Origin: an uncultured Acetatifactor sp.
GTDB lineage: Bacteria > Bacillota > Clostridia > Lachnospirales > Lachnospiraceae
DNA: 33,923 bases
Direction of reading: 5' to 3'
NCBI GenBank assembly: GCA_947625675.1
Contig: CANQPH010000033.1
Coordinates: 1 to 33,923 of the forward strand
Below the pieces are notes generated by a model. The model worked only from the letters and a program-made list of their open reading frames with translations, was not told the DNA's origin and made no database searches. Shown here one piece after another: positions 15,201 to 22,966 of this stretch (position 1 is the first letter of the stretch; each line of letters opens with the position of its first letter). The translations under genes were made by a program, and so were the position numbers.

Positions 15201-17840
15201 CAAAATGTAAGGGTAGATGGTGACAAGATACAAGTCACCTTTAATCCAGATTATTATCTGAGTTCGCATTATACTTATACCTTATCCTTTAACGTTAAGT
15301 TAACGGACGAAGCCTTTGATTACTATGCACAGTATCATAGTTATAAGAGCAATATTAAAGGAGATGCTGGTACAGATTATGGTGACAATAAAACCAGTTC
15401 GGGTAAGGAGGGCTTTCGATCTAACGACAATGCCGTTGTCACATACACAGCGGGCGGTAAGAAAGGTTCAAAGGAATATCCTCATCCTGTTGTGCAGGCA
15501 TGGTATAGTAAGCTGATCATTGAAAAGAAAGATCAATATGGAGAGGTTGTTAAGGATGCTCAGTTTAAGTTGACCCGAAAAGATCAGAAAGGTCAGAAAG
15601 GTCAGGAATCACCGGTAACTCCTTCAAAGTATGGCAGTAGGAAAGATGGTTATTATACACCCGATAAAGATGGTATCATAGAATATGATAAGCTTCCTAC
15701 TGGCACTTATACCCTTGAAGAGACTGCACCGTCCGGTTATGGAATTGTAACCGACAAGATTACCTTTGAGGTGGAGGATGGCAGAATTTTGAAATCATCC
15801 ACCAGCGATAAGGAGGCGAGCGATACCTCAGCATATTCTTATCAATGGAGCGGTGATCTGTGGGTGAAGGGATCGGAAGATACACGAAATTATACCAATC
15901 GTGAATATGGTGAGGGTGTATCCTTGACGATTACCAACGACAGATTGGAAGCTCCTATAAGGATTGTAAAGCAGGATACGGCCGGGAATAATGTATCCGG
16001 TGTCAAGTTCAAACTTTATAGCAAAGATAGTGCTGAAACGCCGATCGCAACCGGAACCAGCGATGGTGATGGCAACGTTTCATGGGAAATCTCTGAATTC
16101 GGTGCAAAATATTGTCACTTCAAACCTGTAAGCGACAAAAAATCGCTATATCTGAGGGAAGGATCTTATGAATTAGAAGAGGATTCCACTCCGGAAGGTT
16201 ATAACAAGCTGGATGGCAGAATTCCTTTTGAAATGGTTCAAGGTGGCGATTCCCTGAAACTGACTGGCAAAGATGATACAGTTGACACAAGCGATCCGAA
16301 TGACAGGCAGCTTTGGAAGTTTGATGCGAATGGTGGAACGATCACGGTTGTAAATAAGTTAAACTACGTCAAACTGCAGCTCCTGAAAAAGGGAAATGTG
16401 GATCCGGAATATGCTGGTAAGGATGCGATGACCGGCAATGGAATATTAACTGCGGATGGTTTGGGTGGCGCACAATTTGAAATTCATGAGGTGAAAGGTA
16501 CAGACTATCCTTTGGTGGCAACAGGAACAAAGGCAGATAAGACTGGTTTTATCCTTTGGAATCTTGAATCGGCATACCGGATGGGTAGCGATAGCAATGG
16601 TGAGGTTTCAGAGCTTTCTCTGCCGCTGGGAAATTATTATCTGGAAGAAGTGAAAGCGCCTGCTGGTTACAAGCAGATAGAATCTAGACTGTATTTTGAT
16701 GTCAAGCTTGATGCAAGTGGCAAAATGATAATTGCACCCAACGCAGAAAAGAATGGCACGGATGTTCTTCCTTGGGAGATTTCAATACCTGATAATACTG
16801 TGACAGGCATTATTACTATTACTGTTACGGATGAGCCTTTGGAGCTGAAGCTTAGTGCGGAAAAGAAGGATCCTCTTGGGGCTGCAGTGCCGGGGGCAGA
16901 GTTTGCGGTCTATAAGGATGGAAATCCTGATGAAACTAATCCCATTGCTACAGGTAAGAGTGGAGTAAATGGTAAAATAATGTGGACTCTGGCTTCAGGT
17001 GATGATCACACGGAGAAAGATGTACTTTTGCTGGTACCTGGACATTATTACATCAAAGAGACGAAGGCTCCTGTTGTAGATGGAGAGTTTGAGTACAAGG
17101 GTCTTGGAGATGACATGATTGAATTCAAGGTAAAAATTGACCCTACAGCAGAAGGCGGTTTGGTTGTGGAGTGTGCTGGAGATGAGGCTGAGCCAGCGCG
17201 TTGGACTTATGCAACAGCTGGTACAGGAGCTGATTTGGCTCTCAACCTGACAGTCAAGAATGTACAGCAGTTTATCAACCTGCGGATTGTAAAATATGGT
17301 GACAGTTATACGGCAGCTACCATAGATGAAAAAGTTCCTCTCGAAAATGCTTATTTCAAGTTATATAAGTTAACCAGTGGCGATGATACTTATGGTACGC
17401 AGAGTGCTGAATGGTCTGAAGTCACTCTTGGAGGAAATATCAGATCTGGTAAGGATGGAATCGTTAGATTCACGGATGGATCGGGTAATGAAAATCTTAA
17501 GCTTAAGTTAAGCTACGGTTATTATTACCTGCAAGAAACGGAAGCTCCTCTTGGCTATAATATCATAAAGGATCCGATTTATTTCCAAATTGGACCGGAT
17601 GATACAACTGGCTTAGGAAAAATTGAGATCAAGAATCCTGATAATTTTGGCTCGGATGTTGTCAGCGTTGGAAGTCGGGATAATGAATTACTCATTGAGA
17701 TGGCTGTTACAGATAATATGGGAGCAGAACTTCCGGAAACCGGAGGATTTGGAGTTTATCCGTATATGTTAGGTGGTCTTACAATTGTCTTGGTTGCAAT
17801 GATCACTTTAATATATAAAAAAAGAAGTATAACCAATTAA
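12213..17840 (+). CDS. Giant LPETG-anchored VWA/CnaB adhesin with His/Cys repeats (pilus tip candidate)
   Basis: A 1,875-residue surface protein. After a signal segment (residues about 22-50) come eleven H-x-H-x3-C motifs between residues 63 and 358, most followed by a C-G pair. A VWA domain begins near 565 with the MIDAS motif VLDLSSSM, and its later acidic residue is in FISDGLPT near 755. CnaB/SpaA-like domains begin near 1100, 1245, 1386, 1543 and 1688, several ending in E-box-like stretches (LEETAPSGYG, LEEVKAPAGY, LQETEAPLGY) typical of isopeptide-bonded domains. The C-terminus is LPETG (1840-1844), a hydrophobic helix and KKR, the standard sortase signal. VWA plus CnaB plus position before the backbone pilin fits a tip adhesin. 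AAAGGAGG precedes the ATG. The DNA is GC-rich through the His/Cys part and AT-rich after about 13,300. Confidence 0.93.
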   Translation: MESSIMKNASRFLREQKKKKRWQKVLLCLALVVAAGTMIALIMPGQALTGTELVLDCQIEAPHQHTADCYAEDGSLICGLADYVAHAHNELCYNEEGELVCKLPEIEGHVHTDDCYAEELVLTCGLEETGADGEGTPAGTADPEEEGSPVSGGDAEASADSSLAPEEQTGHVHTADCYTTVRKLICGQLETVEHVHGDACFKEVGIEGNEGDMLEGEQEQENLDVSAGDLDLDALKDEWYFCGKKAHTHSDECYDALGDVLCGQEEHEHTEECLKEEAVYVCGLEEHVHDDTCYDSDGNLICGMQEHEHDEECIIRYWCGHVTHTHNAACYAGVDVTGGDNAAALNCGLEEHEHTEECLIVPILERVYEDGSIKVTASYPADAGIPDDADFRVEYIPEGSDEYHDCIFEAESIMQTQVNVFALLNIGFYREDGTEIAPEKEVNINVQFLNDSDVAYDEPTVVIHYAEEGAELIDNTGIGEDGSTSFVTDEFSPFFIGNGKNLSDPIDLNQDIAGFSPAIHKTIDYLGDNGQNGEDSDNPETDEDSKSDNDYADDLYRISLDITGSEVNKPVDLLIVLDLSSSMATVRPAAKDVPWSERSKRDWTMWKVLNGENKAAEGLIEKFLKVNESIEDPKDKSLVSVIYFCGKFGDVGKGLKFRDNAFANWGPFKEISGEGTESGVIIPWTDSYKEWEEDKFIDSGEGTYDATSNSIFQAKHFKSTNGDLSTTNYVAAMMRADYVLRQKEANNGHKKIVLFISDGLPTQYYKASDLTDDVWNNPNGIAANNLTRYGAGTDSLVYKDSSLDQTKEDGISGYLIGRYLGLKDKNGNDRQASYSDLEDKKDAGATPYVKETLLAFDQFYERNSDIKFYGVGIDLGTTADGVSYPRSYTLDEMSKKYGTQTIAIDSTTAIESIIEQFEQLLFPNNVCITDDLSTYVELYDDNANETADVLVTATNNTTGAVQYLWSGYGDGKGTGSVSVNGANKQLNNKIDGMDVVQNVRVDGDKIQVTFNPDYYLSSHYTYTLSFNVKLTDEAFDYYAQYHSYKSNIKGDAGTDYGDNKTSSGKEGFRSNDNAVVTYTAGGKKGSKEYPHPVVQAWYSKLIIEKKDQYGEVVKDAQFKLTRKDQKGQKGQESPVTPSKYGSRKDGYYTPDKDGIIEYDKLPTGTYTLEETAPSGYGIVTDKITFEVEDGRILKSSTSDKEASDTSAYSYQWSGDLWVKGSEDTRNYTNREYGEGVSLTITNDRLEAPIRIVKQDTAGNNVSGVKFKLYSKDSAETPIATGTSDGDGNVSWEISEFGAKYCHFKPVSDKKSLYLREGSYELEEDSTPEGYNKLDGRIPFEMVQGGDSLKLTGKDDTVDTSDPNDRQLWKFDANGGTITVVNKLNYVKLQLLKKGNVDPEYAGKDAMTGNGILTADGLGGAQFEIHEVKGTDYPLVATGTKADKTGFILWNLESAYRMGSDSNGEVSELSLPLGNYYLEEVKAPAGYKQIESRLYFDVKLDASGKMIIAPNAEKNGTDVLPWEISIPDNTVTGIITITVTDEPLELKLSAEKKDPLGAAVPGAEFAVYKDGNPDETNPIATGKSGVNGKIMWTLASGDDHTEKDVLLLVPGHYYIKETKAPVVDGEFEYKGLGDDMIEFKVKIDPTAEGGLVVECAGDEAEPARWTYATAGTGADLALNLTVKNVQQFINLRIVKYGDSYTAATIDEKVPLENAYFKLYKLTSGDDTYGTQSAEWSEVTLGGNIRSGKDGIVRFTDGSGNENLKLKLSYGYYYLQETEAPLGYNIIKDPIYFQIGPDDTTGLGKIEIKNPDNFGSDVVSVGSRDNELLIEMAVTDNMGAELPETGGFGVYPYMLGGLTIVLVAMITLIYKKRSITN
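12399..13286 (+). repeat. Eleven-fold HxHxxxC repeat region of the adhesin
   Basis: Coding repeat inside the adhesin gene, residues 63-358. The copies include HQHTADC, HAHNELC, HVHTDDC, HTHSDEC and HEHTEEC. Spacing is irregular, and an acidic Gly/Ser linker interrupts the series after the third copy. The ordered His and Cys ligands suggest metal binding or disulphide ladders. Confidence 0.9.
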
Positions 17841-17877
17841 TCATGCTTAAGAAATGAAGAAGGTGGAGGAGAGGATT

Positions 17878-20043
17878 ATGAGAAATCTAAGAAAAGCGTT
17901 GGTTATGGTGATGGCAATGGTTATGGCTCTGATGACCAGCCTGACAGCTTTTGCTGCAGGCACCACTACGGATGGTTACGAAAATAAAGACGTCAAAGTA
18001 ACTATTTCAAGTGATGATTTGATTAAGGGACATAAGTTTGTTGCTTATCAAATTTTTAAAGGAACTCAAGAGGATGGCAAAGGCGATCCAAGTGTAGTTC
18101 CCGGGAATCATCTTGGTAACGTAGAGTGGGGCAGCGGTATTGATTTAAACGCTACCAGCCAGGTGAAGATTGTTGGTTCTGATGGTAAAGAGCAAGAGGT
18201 AACAAAGACTTTTCTTGAGGAACTGAAAGAGCTGGTGCTGGATGGAAAAAACGGTGCTGATGGAACAACGCCTTTTGCAGATATAATCGAACTAGATACT
18301 GAAAAGCCGGCTTATGCAGAGAATGCCTTAAGAGTATCTGAAAAGATTGAGTCTCTCTGGAAAGCGGATGGCTACAAAGGAACAGTTAATACCAGCGATG
18401 AAAATGCCTATGAGTATTCACCGGAATTTCAGCGCTTTATGGATGATTTCGCTAGGATAGCTGCAAGGTATGTTAAAAATGGTAAAGAACTGCAAACACT
18501 TGGTGATACTACTAATGAGAAGACATTTTACTTACCTTCTGGATACTATTTGATTGTTGATGAAACCAGCGAAGCTGATTTAACAAATAAGGATGGTGAA
18601 ATTGTAGGTGTTACCAATGTGGCAGTTTTCCAGCCTACTTTGAACATTGAAATCAGATTAAAGACAGATAAGCCGTCACTTGATAAGCATATTGAAGTAG
18701 ATAAGAACGTTACAACAGTGGACAGGGAAGACAATGAAGTTGTAGAAACCCAAAAGGAAACCACAGATTATAATAATGCAGCGATTGGTGATACGGTGAA
18801 TTTCCTGGTTACTTCTGAAGTTCCGGATATGACTCATTATCATACCTACAAGTTTGTTGTAAATGACTTGCTTTCAGAGGGATTTGATTATAAGAAAGAC
18901 TCTGTTGAGATTAAAGTAGGAGAAATTACTCTTAAGGGTGATGAATTTGATGTTATAACTGTCAACGCAGAAGGTTATCAAAAATTGAGCAATGACAAGA
19001 AAGCCCTTTATGGGTTAACGGATAATACATTTACTGGCGATTATGCTCGGGGTACTTATATCAGGATCATTTTCAAGGATTTCTATGAGAAGTATTTAGA
19101 GCATAAGGGTGAGGCAATTGAAGTCCGTTACAGTGCCACTGTGAATGAACGGGCAAAGATAGGTGATACTGGTAACCCGAACGAAGCTAAGCTTCAGTAT
19201 TGGCGCAATCCTGATATCAGGGAAGAGGGTATTCCAAATGATGATTTCAAGCCCGATGAGCCGAAGGGTGAGACCCCTTGGGAAGTAACTTTAACATATA
19301 TAACTGCCCTGAAGTTGACTAAGATTGATGGAGAGAATCCTGAACGTGCTGATGCAGGCCTTGCCGGAGCGGAATTCTCAATCACAGGTGAAAAGCTGAA
19401 TAGAGCGAAGACTGTAGGTTATGTGTATCAAAAGGTAGAAAAAGGCGCAACAGGTACTTACTACAAGTTAAAGGATGGCACCTACACAACTACCGCACCG
19501 ACTGATGATACCATGGATCTCTATGAATCTTCTGATATGTATGAGAAGGTAGAGATTAAAAATGAGGTAACGGAGTGTGAAGAGGTTAACTTCGGTATTG
19601 AAGTAGATGGAAACGGTGTGTTAAGTCTCACTGGTTTATCGGAAGGCGAATATATCTTCAAGGAGATTAAGGCCCCTTATGGTTACAATCTTTTAAAGGA
19701 TCCTATTAAGGTCATTATTACTTGGGAAGCTCCCGAGAAGGCTGAAGGTGAGGACAGTGCTCCTACTGATGCATGTACATGGACTGCTAAGTATGGCTGG
19801 TGGAAAGAAGATCCTACCAGGGAAGGAGAACATTTATTTGATCCGATAGGTATATTAACATTCAATGCTGAAGATGGCATTGTCGGCGGATTCGCTTTCG
19901 ATGTGGCAAACTATACCGGCGCTCTTCTTCCCAGAACCGGCGGCATTGGTACGACGATCTTCTACGTAGTCGGCTGTGCGCTTGTAGTTGTAGCTGGCGT
20001 CCTGTTAGTGCTGAAGAGACGTGCTAACGCTAAAGAAGATTAA
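17878..20043 (+). CDS. LPRTG backbone pilin (SpaA-type, isopeptide domains)
   Basis: A 721-residue secreted pilin. The signal peptide ends at SLTAFAA near residue 26. An N-terminal domain is followed at about 265-460 by a D2-type isopeptide-forming domain (DTVNFLVTSEVPD to VRYSATVNERA), then a SpaA/CnaB domain ending in the E-box FKEIKAPYGYN. The C-terminus has LPRTG (684-688), a membrane helix and KRR. No YPKN pilin motif is visible; the lysine used for polymerisation may lie in TDKPSLDKHI near residue 270, which is a guess. I chose ATG 17878 because GGTGGAGGAGAGG lies before it; an earlier in-frame ATG would contain that site. The gene is AT-rich except for the sorting-signal end. The class C sortase follows. 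Confidence 0.92.
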   Translation: MRNLRKALVMVMAMVMALMTSLTAFAAGTTTDGYENKDVKVTISSDDLIKGHKFVAYQIFKGTQEDGKGDPSVVPGNHLGNVEWGSGIDLNATSQVKIVGSDGKEQEVTKTFLEELKELVLDGKNGADGTTPFADIIELDTEKPAYAENALRVSEKIESLWKADGYKGTVNTSDENAYEYSPEFQRFMDDFARIAARYVKNGKELQTLGDTTNEKTFYLPSGYYLIVDETSEADLTNKDGEIVGVTNVAVFQPTLNIEIRLKTDKPSLDKHIEVDKNVTTVDREDNEVVETQKETTDYNNAAIGDTVNFLVTSEVPDMTHYHTYKFVVNDLLSEGFDYKKDSVEIKVGEITLKGDEFDVITVNAEGYQKLSNDKKALYGLTDNTFTGDYARGTYIRIIFKDFYEKYLEHKGEAIEVRYSATVNERAKIGDTGNPNEAKLQYWRNPDIREEGIPNDDFKPDEPKGETPWEVTLTYITALKLTKIDGENPERADAGLAGAEFSITGEKLNRAKTVGYVYQKVEKGATGTYYKLKDGTYTTTAPTDDTMDLYESSDMYEKVEIKNEVTECEEVNFGIEVDGNGVLSLTGLSEGEYIFKEIKAPYGYNLLKDPIKVIITWEAPEKAEGEDSAPTDACTWTAKYGWWKEDPTREGEHLFDPIGILTFNAEDGIVGGFAFDVANYTGALLPRTGGIGTTIFYVVGCALVVVAGVLLVLKRRANAKED

Positions 20044-20098
20044 GCATACACTTTGAAACAAGAAATACTTACAAAATAATTTTAATTTAACAATCATT

Positions 20099-20126
20099 GC
20101 CTGCATCCCGTTATCGGGATGCAGGC
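20099..20126 (+). other. Perfect 12-bp hairpin between pilin and sortase genes
   Basis: A perfect 12-bp GC-rich stem with a TTAT loop, 55 bases after the pilin stop. Neither strand has a T-run after it, so it is not a standard terminator. A likely role is protection of the pilin mRNA 3' end or partial attenuation before the sortase gene. Confidence 0.8.
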
Positions 20127-20168
20127 TGAATGGTAACAGCGTATACATCAGTAGGGAGCGTCCTGAAC

Positions 20169-21035
20169 ATGAAGAGGTTTTGGAAAAAATACTGGACAAC
20201 AGTTTTTCTGGTACTGATACTACTGACGGGGTTTTGCCTACTGCTGTATCCTACAGTCAGTGATTGGTGGAATAAAATGCATCAGTCGCGTGCCATCAGC
20301 AACTATGTGGAGTCTGTGAAGAATGTATCGGATGAAGAGATGACAGCCTTGCTGGAAGAAGCGGAAGAATACAATCGGGAGCTGTCCACCCATACTTCTC
20401 GCCTGAATATGACGCAGGAAGAACTGGAAAGATATAATAGCCTTCTGAATCTAAATGGAACTGGTATTATAGGTTATCTTGAAATCCCAGCGATTAACGT
20501 GCATTTGCCTATATATCACGGAACAGACGAAAGCGTCCTGCAGGTGGCGGCGGGTCATATTCCCTGGAGTTCCCTTCCAGTGGGAGGAGAAAGCACACAC
20601 GCAGCTATTTCTGGTCACCGTGGTTTGCCTTCTGCCAAGCTTCTCTCCGAATTGGATAAAGTAGTGGAAGGAGATATCTTCACTATTTCTGTATTGGGAA
20701 GAACCCTTACTTATATGGTTGATCAAATACGAATTGTCCTTCCGGAAGATATATCTGATCTGGCGATAGAGAACGGCAAGGACTATTGTACCCTGATCAC
20801 CTGCACCCCTTATGGCGTCAACACCCACAGGATGCTGGTGCGCGGGACTCGTATCGATAATGTGGAGGACATGGTCGTCATCGTGTCGGAAGCGGTGAGG
20901 ATAGGGCCGTACCTGGTGACGTTCGCCATAGGAATCCCGTTTGCACTTGTGGTTTTGTTGTTTATCTTCATCTACTATAGGATAAGGCTTCCGAGAATGA
21001 GCACGCAGCAGCTGCTGGAAGAGTTTAGAAAGTAA
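20169..21035 (+). CDS. Class C (pilin-polymerising) sortase
   Basis: A membrane transpeptidase of 288 residues that would link LPxTG pilins into fibres. It has an N-terminal membrane helix (about 10-28), the class C signature IPAINVHLPIYHGT, catalytic H150 in SGHRGLPSAKLL, C212 in TLITCTPYG and R221, and a C-terminal membrane helix ending in RIRLPRM, typical of class C. The usual lid motif with Asp-Pro-aromatic is not visible before residue 100, so substrate gating may differ. I chose ATG 20169 because AGGGAG lies 9 bases before it; an in-frame ATG at 20130 has no ribosome site. The first part of the gene is AT-rich and the last part GC-rich. Targets are probably the LPETG and LPRTG proteins just upstream. 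Confidence 0.94.
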   Translation: MKRFWKKYWTTVFLVLILLTGFCLLLYPTVSDWWNKMHQSRAISNYVESVKNVSDEEMTALLEEAEEYNRELSTHTSRLNMTQEELERYNSLLNLNGTGIIGYLEIPAINVHLPIYHGTDESVLQVAAGHIPWSSLPVGGESTHAAISGHRGLPSAKLLSELDKVVEGDIFTISVLGRTLTYMVDQIRIVLPEDISDLAIENGKDYCTLITCTPYGVNTHRMLVRGTRIDNVEDMVVIVSEAVRIGPYLVTFAIGIPFALVVLLFIFIYYRIRLPRMSTQQLLEEFRK

Positions 21036-21077
21036 CGCAGTGATCCCCTAAGACGGATTTCAAAGGAGGAGATGTCA

Positions 21078-22367
21078 ATGAAAAAGAAATGGATGACCAG
21101 CCCCGGAAGGCGCCTGTTGGCGATGGCGGCGGGGACGGCCGTTCTGGCGGCGGCTGTTTGGATGCCATCCGCCGCGGCCCCAGGCGGCCATGAGTTTCTG
21201 GATGTGCAGAAGCCTTGCAGCCTGGAAGTCGCCTATGAGGACAATCTGGACTTCGGCAACGATCTCTGGCATCAGGCACGGATATATCTGGATCTATACA
21301 AGGTGGCGGACATTCTTCCATCCGAGATCTACGATGCTTATGCCTATGCCGCCCAACCGGCCTTTGAAGGTTTGGGGCTTCCTGATGCGCTGGAAACCGC
21401 CAATGATTATACGGTGGAGGACTGGAAGGAAAAATCCCAGGAAGCCGCCAGGATTGCCTTGGGCATTGCGGACGGGGAGGCGCAGTCTTCGGAGGCGCTT
21501 GTCCCGGATTACACGATCACTCTTCAGGAGGGGGCTTTCCCGGAACTGGAGGCCGGCTTGTACCTGCTGTTGCCGAGAGGCCTGGTGGATGCTGGAGTCC
21601 TGGAAGGGGAGGAGGACGAAAGGCCGATTCCCGGTGCGGATTATCTGTACGTGGATGCGGATGGGGATGGGACGGAAGAGAAACTCGTCACCTGCGCCTA
21701 TTCCAAGCGTTATCTGTACACGTTCGAACCCCAGCTGATCTCTCTTCCCGGCAAGGATACGGAAGGGGAAGTCTATTCTTCGGATGAAGGAGAGTGGGTG
21801 TACAATGTGCGCCTCAATTTGAAGATGAGCCGGGAATACCGTTACGGCAGCCTGCAGATCCTCAAGGAGCTTTCGGAGCATGATACCCTGGACAGGGATC
21901 CGGAAAGCGGTTGGATTACCGATCCTGCCACCTTCGTTTTCGAAATAGATGCGGTGCTGTATGACCAGGACGAGGAAGGGAACGATGATCCCTCGAAGGT
22001 CCTTTGGTCCAGGAAGTACAACAAGGCGGTACATTTCAATGGGGCGGGAGCGGATGATTCCATTCTGATCGAGGGACTTCCCGCCGGTACGCATGTGACC
22101 GTGACGGAGGTGTATTCCGGAGCCAAGTACGAGCTCGTGACGGACGACACCCTGGAGGGCCTGGTGGATGCGGACGATACCATCGCCGTGTCCTTCGAGA
22201 ATCGATATGACAGATCCAAAAAGAACGGATACGGCATTACGAACCACTTTGAATATGGACATAGCGGTGCGGAAGACGGCGAAGGCTGGGAGTTTACGGG
22301 AAGCCAGGGGAGCGCTGCGGAAGGCCCGGCATCGGAGGGATGGCCGGAAGCGCAGGATGGAAATTAG
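21078..22367 (+). CDS. Secreted pilus-accessory protein without anchor
   Basis: A 429-residue protein with a signal peptide (cleavage near SAAAPGG). I do not recognise a named family. Residues about 30-165 are helical with a GLYLLLPRG strand, resembling pilin N-domains that carry 'aGLYLL' strands. VDADGDGTEE near 192 is an EF-hand/TSP3-like calcium loop candidate. Residues 255-385 (LQILKELSE to VTVTEVYSGAKYELV) look like a CnaB/DUF5979-type beta sandwich. There is no LPxTG motif and no C-terminal membrane helix; the end is Gly/Ser/Glu-rich. It may therefore be an unanchored minor subunit or matrix protein. ATG 21078 is favoured because AAAGGAGGAG ends 6 bases before it. The sortase gene precedes it by 42 bases. 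Confidence 0.85.
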   Translation: MKKKWMTSPGRRLLAMAAGTAVLAAAVWMPSAAAPGGHEFLDVQKPCSLEVAYEDNLDFGNDLWHQARIYLDLYKVADILPSEIYDAYAYAAQPAFEGLGLPDALETANDYTVEDWKEKSQEAARIALGIADGEAQSSEALVPDYTITLQEGAFPELEAGLYLLLPRGLVDAGVLEGEEDERPIPGADYLYVDADGDGTEEKLVTCAYSKRYLYTFEPQLISLPGKDTEGEVYSSDEGEWVYNVRLNLKMSREYRYGSLQILKELSEHDTLDRDPESGWITDPATFVFEIDAVLYDQDEEGNDDPSKVLWSRKYNKAVHFNGAGADDSILIEGLPAGTHVTVTEVYSGAKYELVTDDTLEGLVDADDTIAVSFENRYDRSKKNGYGITNHFEYGHSGAEDGEGWEFTGSQGSAAEGPASEGWPEAQDGN

Positions 22368-22384
22368 ACAGGAGGGCGTGAGAG

Positions 22385-22951
22385 ATGAAGAAGAGAAGCA
22401 TGATCCTGGCGGCCCTCATGGCGGCGGTGGTCCTGGGAGCGGGGATAGGCAGCGCCCGGGCATACTTTACCACCTATGCGGAGGCGGAGGGCGGCTGCGT
22501 AGTGAAGTTGGGGGATACCACGACTCTCAAAGAGGACGTGGTGGATCTGCACAAGGCGGTCTCCATTACCAGCGAGGATTCTTCAGAGCCGGTCTGGGTC
22601 CGGGCCAGGGCTTATTATGGAGAAGGCGAACTGCACATCAACGAGGAGGGCTCCGAGCGGTATTCTTCCAAATGGTCCCTGGGTGCGGATGGCTGGTGGT
22701 ACTACAGTGACGTACTGATGGCCGGGGAGAGCACCGAGGTGCTGGTCGTGTCCATCCAGGGAGTGGAAGTGTCCGAGGAAGATCTTCTGAATCCGTCCAA
22801 AGTGGAAGATTTTGACGTCATCGTGGTATATGAGAGCATTCCCGTGGAGTATGACGAAAACGGCGTTCCGCTGGATCCGGACTGGGATGCCAGGATAGAC
22901 GACGGGGACATTACGGAAGCGGCGCAAGGCGATGCGGGAAGCGGCCGTTAG
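22385..22951 (+). CDS. Small secreted protein with SipW-type (TasA/CalY-like) signal region
   Basis: A 188-residue protein. The N-terminus (MKKRSMILAALMAAVVLGAG, then SARAYFTTYAEAEG) has the form seen in substrates of SipW-like peptidases, where a short hydrophobic helix is followed by Ala-rich and Tyr/Phe-Thr residues and then a TasA/CalY-like beta sandwich. VWVRARAYYGEGELHIN corresponds to the conserved strand with the V(R/K)V pattern of that family. The acidic C-terminus has no anchor. A SipW-like peptidase is encoded seven positions of the locus away at 25778-26329. Probable role: a subunit of an extracellular fibre or an adaptor. The family assignment is inference from the N-terminus and context. 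GGAGGG precedes the ATG. Confidence 0.82.
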   Translation: MKKRSMILAALMAAVVLGAGIGSARAYFTTYAEAEGGCVVKLGDTTTLKEDVVDLHKAVSITSEDSSEPVWVRARAYYGEGELHINEEGSERYSSKWSLGADGWWYYSDVLMAGESTEVLVVSIQGVEVSEEDLLNPSKVEDFDVIVVYESIPVEYDENGVPLDPDWDARIDDGDITEAAQGDAGSGR

Positions 22952-22966
22952 GAAGGAGACGAAAAA

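Noticed and set aside
20099..20126. Ordinary rho-independent terminator
   Set aside because: The stem is perfect but no T-run follows on either strand; reported as a hairpin of other function.
20130..20168. Upstream ATG for the sortase gene
   Set aside because: It has no ribosome site, whereas ATG 20169 has AGGGAG at good spacing and starts with a typical basic N-terminus.
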